Shown here: positions 56,137 through 64,000 of the stretch, piece after piece
How positions within the stretch are numbered: position 1 is the first letter of the stretch
Layout of the letters: every line of letters starts with the position of its first letter
Source: Bryoerythrophyllum caledonicum
Taxonomy: Eukaryota > Streptophyta > Bryopsida > Pottiales > Pottiaceae
Direction: 5' to 3'
Length of the DNA stretch: 64,000 bases
NCBI GenBank assembly: GCA_963971425.1
Contig: OZ020515.1
Span: forward strand, 37,276,371 to 37,340,370
Made by a program: the position numbers and the translations under genes
The notes under the pieces: generated by a model
The model's input: the letters and a program-made list of their open reading frames with translations, nothing else
Databases searched by the model: none
Told to the model about the DNA's origin: nothing

Positions 56137-59100
56137 TCAGAGTAATGCACGTTGGCCAGACTCATCAAAGGGCAGCGGAACACTTTTGACTGCCCTATAT
56201 TTACCAACGTTGTTAAGGTGCTCATTCTCCAGTCTGCATCATCCAATCACGTACAACAAATTTTTTATCAACCCTAAAGCCCAGTGAGGTCATTGATTAT
56301 ATCCAGGAAATGAATTCTCAATCATAAGCCTCCACAAAGTTCAAGGACATGATGTTCTTGCCACCAATTTAGTGAAGGCAGCCTTCTTGAAGATTATAGC
56401 AAAGATCTTAATGAGTAAATAATGTACCTGTAGAAGTTCCAGTGGCCACGCCGAATCACCTCCAACGCAGCGAAAGCGCCGTCCCAACCAGGTCGACTAA
56501 GTCCAGGGATAAAGTTGAACCCTTGGACTGATGATAGCCATGCAATTCTTAGTACGATATTCACACCCTACACATATTAAATCATTCCAGACGCATAATT
56601 AAACAAGGGAACAAGGGATTAAGCCGTGGGAACGTAGAGTCACTACCATAACAGAACCTGGCAACTGGTAATTCAAATGCGCGTAGTAATCGGTAATGAT
56701 GTAACTTACCATAGAAATAAAGTAGAGGTACTTTTTCTTCAAGATGAGCTGGTCTCTGAGCCACGGATTCTGTGAACGGCGTTGCAGCAGACCCCAGTCA
56801 ATGACAAGGTCCCAGTAGAGCTGATATAGCATTGCGATTACTGAGAAGATGACGAACAGAACCAGCCAGAACGTGGTTTCTGTATCCACATATCGTGTTC
56901 TGATCGCAACAGCGATCAGTGCTGAAGCATATTTGCCGGCATTCCAGAGCTGAACTTCGTCTCTGTCGTCATAATACCGTCTCAGGCACTGCACAAGGCC
57001 AACGTGATATTCCTAAAATGATTCGTAACCTGCTACTTTTAAAATCAAATAGATACCGTTTCTCCAATGTAGACTGGTTCGTGAGATTATTAGAAGAAGA
57101 AGAGTTCAAATTCTACGTGTTGGAGAATATTGAGAGCACTGAATTTATCCAGTGCAAGGGTCTCACCTGCAGGAAACGCCACCAGTATGGTATCATGGAG
57201 AAAAAGTACTTCAAGCCTAAAAACGGGTTCTTGGTGCCACAACCACCATTTACTCGGTCGAGAAAAAACCCACTTGAGTAATAACAGAGCATGAATTGAA
57301 TGTTTCGAAACAGAAAAATTTGACTTGTCAGCTGGTCCCCCAAGAAAAAATCGGCCAAGATAACCTGGAAATCATGTGAGCACACGGCGAAGCTCAATTA
57401 GCTCATCTCGTTGGCAATAAAAGTTTAATGTGAGTTGGTAAAACAAAAGTTACTCTAAAACAATTTTCGAATAAAATCAAGCTTCTATTCCTCAAAATTC
57501 CTCAGAGCTAGGTGTAAGTTAGCATCTTTAAACCCATACAAGTGGTAATATCGATTCCAAAGGTTGGAGTATTACGTATCATGTACCTTGTAAGCCGGTG
57601 CAAGAATGAGACGTCCCAAGCATCGAAGGAAAAATTTCCGCGATGATGCATACAGTACGTTGACTGGTGCAAAAAGGACAATTAGAAACACCTGCAAGCG
57701 CGGTTGTCAAGTTGCAAATCCAGTAAATACTCAATGTGAAGCATGGACTGTGGTGAACCGAATGATATAAATTTCAAACTTCAGCAAAAGAAAAACAGGA
57801 GACTTGTCGACTATGACGAGTCATTTTACCGGAGTGGCTAGGAAGAAACCATACCAAGACAGAAGCGAGTGGAATGATCTCAGATACACGAAACCTAGGA
57901 GCCTCGTTGGTGCTGATGTACAGATGAGCATTCATGGCGGCCAGCACCAAGGTTGTGAATCCACTGGCAAGACACAGAACCTGCCGGTACCTCAGCTCTG
58001 TGCCCGGCCGATGCTCAAATATGAAAGGGTAGTTGATGCGGGTTTGCCGCCACGCATAGATATTCCACGCGTACAAATAAAAATGCAGAAGCACCAGACC
58101 AAGGGAGCTGATAATCACCAACAACGAATGTATATCAGACCAGTGGTTCGTTCTATTATGCAGCAGTGAAATCCCGAGGGAGCTGGAGAAAAATGTGAGC
58201 AGGAAGCGCGATCTGATAAACACAGAATCACCTGAAAACAAAGAAGACGGTGTCCATGTATCTGACGTCTCCCCGTGCTCGGACCGCCGGGGAAACACGG
58301 AGCATTACAATAAATATGGCCAGAAGTAACATCGATATGCCAGTAAATATACCTGCAGCAAAATTCACACTTAGCTAGAGATTCTTAAACTCAATTTTAC
58401 CAAGAGTAGATTGCCATCAATGGCTAAAGATACATGCTAACACCCAGGTGGAATTCTTGAAGAACTTCTAATGCATGCCACTCAAATTCAAGGACTAAAT
58501 TAGATTGGGTTCACAGTCACTAATAAACAGTAATATCATGTTCGACATATACCAGCAAAGAATGTTGTCATGTGCCCAGAATGCTGCTTTTGAGGCCTTA
58601 ACTTGGCCATGGCTTTCCGTCGATCATGTGACGAAAAATTCTTTGTGAATATATCCTCCACTCTTACCGTTACCTTGGATATCTACAAGTCAACAAGAGA
58701 GCAAACATTATGAGTGAGAAGCTAGAGTTATGCCTCAAAAGTCTTGTGGGAGAAGAACGGCGGGAAAGAGGGCGTGCAATTCTACAGTGGCAAACAAAAG
58801 ATCATAGTGAATATACACAAGAAGAGCGGATCGATGTACCTACCTTGTTTGAAGTAGCAAAATAAGAGCGCTCAACCTCTTTGAGAAACACAGGGGCTAG
58901 TCTCAATTTCACAGCCTTGTCATACTTCTTCATGATTTTGGCGAAAGCCACTAGATTCATGGAGCTGCACACATTCAATATGTGAAAAAGCACAAATTTA
59001 GTGATCACTCGATGCCAGGTTTCAAGTGAAGAAATGAAATGTCTAGCCGATAGAATTATGCTAACAATTGATCGACTGTCACTGTTTTTTTGCATCAACT

Positions 59101-60775
59101 AAAACTCAACGTCCAAGCCCGGATTACCTGTAGCTTTTGAGAAGGTTAAGCCCCCGATAAAACTCAACGAAAGCATTAATCAGCATTTTTTCTGAGGTCA
59201 CGAGCTTCTTCTTGTTGAGACTCATGTCAATCATATCCTGAATGATGGATTTCCGCTCCTTAAAGATGCTCCTGAGCTTAGAACGCTGAGCCTCGTCATC
59301 TTCATCTTCATCATCCTCACCTTTATCGATAGTCAACCTGTGTTCAGTCTGAGAATCCTGCTGTAAGCGAGAACGGAATGGACTACTCTCACTGCCGTTC
59401 GTTGCATGGCTGTGGGAGCCAGTCTTGCGAAGCTGAGGTTCTGAGCCGAAACTTTTCTGAGGATACAATTTAGAAGCAGCAGCAGGTGCATACTCCGGCC
59501 CGTCGCTTTCCTCCGCTTCTTCAAACGACACTGTCTTCTTCTCGGTCTCTTCAACTTCTTCACTTAAAGTATCGAGTTCCTCATGAGCTCCGCTTAATAC
59601 CCTAGGAAGACGCTCACTGGACTTCTCTCTTCCAACCGACTGGATAGGTGAACTTTCATCTCCTTGAAACGACACCGACAAACCTAAGAGATTATCACTT
59701 CAAAGATTTAGCCGTTGAGTATGCAAAAGAAAGACCTAATTCAGGACGTTCGCTACTCGCTCAAGAAAATCCAAATGTCAAGAGAGAATTTCACAAAAGT
59801 AAAAGAAGCTTCAGTGGACCAAGAATGCATAGGACTCAAATGAGAACTAGAATGTCATACACACCGGCGACATCATCGGCCTCATCGTCGTCATCGTTAT
59901 CATCAGTATTGTCGTCGTCGCTGTCGTGATCCTTCGCTTTCGACCCGAACATTTCCTTCTGCCGTGCGTGTTCTTCTCGGAGCTTGAACAGAGTCAACAG
60001 CTGCTCGTCCAGGCGCTTCCCACGAGCAATGTACTGATCCTCTTTCATCTTATAAAATTTGTTCACCTTGTTGAATTGCGCATCCAACCGCTTAAAGAAT
60101 TGTCTGTCTTCTTCGCTCGGCTGAAGGGGATCCAGCAGCTCCGTCTCATACTGCTCAAACTGAGGATTCCCAAGACAATCTTCGTCTCTCCTGTGCACCT
60201 GCCGAGATTCAAGTCGCTCCACATTACTTTCCTCACTATCGTCACCACAAGTCTCGCTGAAGCAATATCAACTCGAAGCCAAAGACTTCAACTATACCTT
60301 CCCCTAAACAAGATGATTTCAGTCTTATGCAAGCAATCTATCAAGATATGGCGACAAGCTGAAAACACTTGACTTAACGGCCTGCAAATAATCACAACAA
60401 TTTCCAAGAATTTTTCAACCTAGTATGTGCGCAAATCGTACAAACAAAAATCACATCCCGTCAAGACTATCATACCACAAGGAAATCGTCGGGCTGCACA
60501 GGGTTGAGCGACATCCTCCCGCTAGCACCGGCACGCTTAATCTGGTTTCCGACATTGTGCTTAAACGTGGAGATATGCGTCATTGTTCGCGTCACCGTTT
60601 GGGTAAGAGTCTCCGTTCGTGTCAAGGCCGCCGCGCCACCGACGTTCTGACTCCTTCGCCTCTCCCGGTCTTCTATGACCTTCAGGACATCCCTCTTCAG
60701 AGCCTTGTAATTGCAGTACGCGTCCTTCCATTCCGGCACCAGCGACTGCTCCAGCTGCTTCGCAAACTTCACCAT
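56137..60775 (-). CDS. PHO1: SPX-EXS protein, PHO1/XPR1-like phosphate exporter
   Basis: Twelve exons close in phase: 60775-60476, 60252-59865, 59683-59128, 58964-58844, 58682-58553, 58352-58232, 58212-57855, 57691-57587, 57364-57167, 56988-56710, 56567-56428 and 56233-56137, giving 930 residues. The SPX domain begins [20 protein letters not shown] with NYKALKRDV, continues with [20 protein letters not shown] and closes with [17 protein letters not shown] and [12 protein letters not shown], which binds inositol pyrophosphates. A long acidic/Ser insert (about residues 205-350) sits within SPX. Membrane helices start near [15 protein letters not shown], and the EXS domain contains [40 protein letters not shown] and [28 protein letters not shown], its standard ending motif. 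The family exports phosphate across plasma or Golgi membranes. Start at 60775 is the first ATG and fits the conserved MVKF. Confidence 0.94.
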
Positions 60776-62169
60776 AGCTCTCAAACTCCGCTCGCTTCTC
60801 CGACCAGACAGTACACTAATTCAAAAACATACAGCACATATCACAGCATACGCGTCCCCGCCTAAAGAATCGCAGCTTCGGTGCCAACACCATACTTTCT
60901 CTCCCTCTCTCCTCCCTCCGTCTCTAAAAACCGAATCAAGAAATTTATTGTTCAATCCGTTGAAACTATCACGATGAACAACCCACAACGAATCACAAAC
61001 TGCTCCTAATCAAGACGTCTAGTGCAATCGAGTCGTTCACTTGATGAATACTCCGCCGCCGCAGGCGAATCGTCGAGAGAGCACCTCACGGATGCGATTG
61101 GATCACTGAACAAAGCGAGGGTTGACATGATTGCGGAGAGAGTGTCAGACGTGATTGTTGTGGAACATCATTGCGAGTACAAGTAAGTACAAGATTCCGC
61201 ATCTGCGTCCGTGCTGGGGGCCACACTCGGCCCCCGATTCTGAATCTTAGAAAAGCAGGTGAACCTTGTGGTGTAAAAGGGGCGTGCCAGCTCCGCTTTG
61301 ACTCGAGCGGCGGGCGGCGTGGTGGACGCTAATTGGTTTTCGGGAGCGAGATTTGGGTTTTGCTAACACGTTCGAGCTCATCTGTGACTGAGTGGAGGCG
61401 GGGATTGCGGTCATAGGGCGGGAGTAGGTTGGCGATTCGGGGAGTCTATGGCCGCGACCTGATCCCTTCAGTCCGGAACCGTACATTCAGGTACGTATTT
61501 TACTCCATACAATACAAAATATGTATGAAGTTTGGCAAGACTTACAGCTTTGGATTGAAGATTCTTCAACTAACATCTTTCATTTGGAGGTCATTTCAAT
61601 CAATATGAACCTTATCATGTTCAAATATGACACCATATATGTAGAATAATGTGGCAAGCAGTGGCGCTTCTTACTTTTAAGGGTTAAAGGCGTGTTGGCG
61701 GCAACCCCTCGATACTAACTCCAACTTACAACACAGGAGTTAGCTAAGCTCACCGTCTAGGGTGTTAGCCGAGCTCACCACCCTTGTAGGTCGGCCGGAT
61801 GCGTAGGGTACCTCGGTTTAGACCATCCCTACTCCTCTGCAAACCGAGCGGATAGGGGAGTCTTCACCGGGGTGTATCCCCAATCAGACAGTCCACCAGT
61901 TGAGCCTCTGGGTTGGCCTCTAGATGGTCCATTGCTGTGAGTGCAGCGATAAGAGCCCTCGCACCGGAAGAAGGTGATTTGACGCTCCCATGAACTTTTC
62001 CACCTACTACATTGCTTGTTGTCCCAACTACAAAAGGAGACACAGTTGGAGACACGTTGCCCTGTGTGCTCATTGCAAAGTGGTGGGGTCTTTTCCGTGT
62101 GTGCTCCCGAACTATTATGGGGATCTAAAATTAACAGTGTAAACCATAACCAAGTCTACAATCGGATCT
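60776..62169. other. Promoter of the SPX-EXS gene and intergenic DNA
   Basis: The first few hundred bases should be the SPX-EXS promoter and leader. Minus frames at 61486-61247 and 62073-61864 are short and carry no recognisable domain; the latter may be a transposon fragment. A GGGTTAA motif lies at about 61680. Confidence 0.4.
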
Positions 62170-63010
62170 CTATAACCCCAAAGGTATTGTGACAGTTTCA
62201 CACCAAAAACACTTCAAAATTGTTAGATTCTAGTGGAATAAATTAAGAAGGAAACAAAAACTTTTATTTCTAGTTTTGACCGTAGGATCTCAAATATAAC
62301 TTATTAAGTAATATACTCACAAAATATTATTAACTTTGACTGCACAAATTGAAAGAGCATTGTGTTTAAAGTCAATTAAATGGTTCATTTTGTGTTCAGT
62401 GGATCAGCAGACTGTGACTTCACTCCATGGTGTCAAATTTTGCACTACGCAAGGTCTAACTCCATCACCATTGTGTTAAGCATGATGTTAGTTCCTTATA
62501 CACCAAATTTTAGAGGTAGAAGAAGGGTGTAGTATATTCAAAACAACTATGCAAGGAGTGGAGGTTCAAAAATTGCCAATTTTCATTTTAATATTTTGTG
62601 AATTTAATATGTTTTGATTTATAATCCGAATGGTCAATAAGAAGGTTTTCACTACATATTGTTTAGGAAAAAAAAAGTCAAAAATATGAAGATCTCTAAG
62701 TTTTATGTGCAAAAGAAGAAGTTTTTTTTGGTACTTTGTCCATTTGTGTGTGACAATGTGTGAAAATGTTTGCCTTGGGTTATTATGCTATTTTTCACAA
62801 AAGACAAAATCTTTTTTTGACAATATGAAGGGAAAAAATATTACTTGCTAGTGTTGGAAATCTCACATTCAATAGAGTGTCCTAGCAAAAGTTCTTGGAG
62901 GTGCCCAAAATGCCCGCTCTCCCCATTTGAAATTCAAAACCCTATAACTTTTTCATTATATGTCAGATTTAGGAAAAAATTGTAATCATCCTTCGAAACT
63001 GCGATCACAT
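62170..63010 (+). repeat. Second copy of the 44989-45897 element family
   Basis: Aligns in the same orientation with 44989-45897 over about 800 bp, with many substitutions and small indels. The left end reads TATAACCCCAAAGG, so the flanking TTAA is degraded, and the right terminus is not recognisable. An older copy than the one at 44989. Confidence 0.6.
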
Positions 63011-63371
63011 TAATGTTTGAGACCTCTTCATCAGCAAGGGGCGTCACTGAATAAGTATCAATTGCAGCTTATTTATTTGCAGGTGCCGTAACAGACTCCT
63101 TGCAATTGCACTCTTCACATGCCGACTCTCTGGACGCAAGATCATCCTTCAAATCCCTGTTTGGTATCTTCTCCTCAAGTGATTCAACCTGATATTTCCG
63201 CTCCTTAACCTCTCCATCAAACACACTGAACTTCTCAGCTTGTGGGAGCCAGGTGACTACACCAAAGATGGCTTTTAGTGTAATGGACAGTAGTAGTAAG
63301 AACTCCGGCCTTCAAAAAAGGTTGGCGTGAATAAAGTGTCTGGTCGTTCCTAACACTATATCAATGTCTAG
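63011..63371. other. Intergenic DNA, no gene seen
   Basis: About 360 bp. Contains a TTTTAGTGTAATGGACAG motif near 63277-63295 that matches the subterminal region of the element at 13620-14471. Confidence 0.35.
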
Positions 63372-64000
63372 AGGAGACTAAATACGAACCCATGCACTAA
63401 TTGTAAAGTTTACAAATAGTGTAGTGACAGAACTATGCACTAAATGTCAACTACAACACTAAATGTCAATTCTAGTAAATAGTGGAACATAAGGTTTTTT
63501 ACTTGTGGACATTTAGTGTATGAAACCTAGAAAATGATAATGTGTACATTTCAAGCATCAAAGTAAAGAAGATTTTGAGTGCATGTAGAAAAACAAGAAT
63601 TTGCAAGAGAAATATTGGGAAAAATAAAACGTAGACATGGAACAAATCCCAAATATTGGACAAAGAAGAATGTACACATGGAGGGAAAATGAAATGCAAG
63701 TACAAGGTTGGAAAAATAAGAACTTCAAAAGTGAGAAAAGAAAGGAATATTTGAAAAGGAAAAAAAACATAAATATTCAACTAGTACACAATAAATATGG
63801 AAATGTACACCAAATACTCATTAGATATTCATTAAATATGCATTAAATATTCAAATACACATTGAAATACAATAGAAATTCATTAATTATTCTTTAAATA
63901 TACAAATATACATTCATTATTCTTGAAATATACAAATATTCTATAAATATTCTATAAATATACAAATATTCTATAAATATACAAATATTCTATAAATATT
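63372..64000 (-). mobile_element. Partial inverted copy related to the 13620-14471 element, then AT-rich tandem repeat
   Basis: From 63372, blocks such as ACTAAATACGAACCCAT, GCACTAATTGT, AATAGTGTAGTGACA and CACTAAATGTCAACTAC match the reverse complement of 14345-14455. The distal part has no counterpart in the first copy. From about 63840 to the window edge the DNA is a tandem array of AAATATACAAATATTCTAT-type units. The sequence runs off the window, so the far end is unknown. Confidence 0.5.

Noticed and set aside
61247-61486. 79-codon minus-strand frame upstream of the SPX-EXS gene
   Set aside because: No recognisable domain and a biased, low-information composition; not supportable as a gene.
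61864-62073. 69-codon minus-strand frame
   Set aside because: Could be a retrotransposon remnant, but it has no diagnostic motif and no LTRs were identified.
1-64000. CRISPR arrays, bacterial operons, rRNA or tRNA genes
   Set aside because: No spacer-repeat array or rRNA segment was seen, no cloverleaf could be supported by eye, and the gene structure is eukaryotic.

Overview
The window is nuclear DNA from a streptophyte plant, most likely an early-diverging lineage, although the species cannot be fixed from sequence alone. The evidence is intron-rich genes with GT-AG borders, plant-type telomere motifs (TTTAGGG/CCCTAAA) next to several genes, and plant-like proteins: DPE1 disproportionating enzyme, PHO1-type SPX-EXS, P4H1-type prolyl hydroxylase, NIPA Mg transporter, COG7 and NOC2. 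Gene islands sit in AT-rich DNA full of small inverted-repeat elements.

Layout. 1-2045 is intergenic with one TTAA-flanked inverted-repeat element. 2046-11696 is a 9.65 kb Mutator-like element (MULE) with terminal inverted repeats of about 600-645 bp and a perfect 10-bp target duplication. It carries a SWIM-finger transposase gene (minus) and a zinc-finger/Ulp1-protease gene (plus), facing each other and both interrupted by in-frame stops. 12345-13144 is a two-exon Nudix hydrolase. 13620-14471 is an inverted-repeat element with a T-rich tandem core. 15866-17839 is an intronless GC-rich DPE1-like gene. 19519-24675 is NOC2 in 14 exons with an acidic/RGG tail. 24.7-28.6 kb is repeat-rich. 28613-28945 is a small one-helix membrane protein. 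29-35.7 kb holds several MITEs. 35726-38344 is a PQ-loop transporter. 38807-41165 is P4H1. 42-46.5 kb is repeats. 46557-49370 is the NIPA-like transporter. 49949-54557 is COG7. A kinase relic lies near 55.5 kb. 56137-60775 is a PHO1-like SPX-EXS gene. 61-64 kb is repeats.

The host genes are unrelated housekeeping functions (starch/maltose metabolism, ribosome assembly, Golgi trafficking, ion and phosphate transport, cell-wall glycoprotein hydroxylation) with no operon-like logic. For seven of them I could place every exon so that the reading phases close and the totals divide by three.

The most unusual signal is in the MULE. The heptamer CCGATAA/TTATCGG occurs about 30 times across its 9.65 kb, on both strands, in exons (several reading frames), introns and TIRs. 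Its core TTATCG also forms a six-copy array with exact 10-bp spacing inside an intron of the Ulp1-like gene. Outside the element the heptamer is nearly absent. Together with a MULE-encoded zinc-finger/Ulp1 protein this recalls the VANC anti-silencing systems of Arabidopsis VANDAL elements, but with a different motif. That reading is a hypothesis; the motif distribution itself is directly visible.
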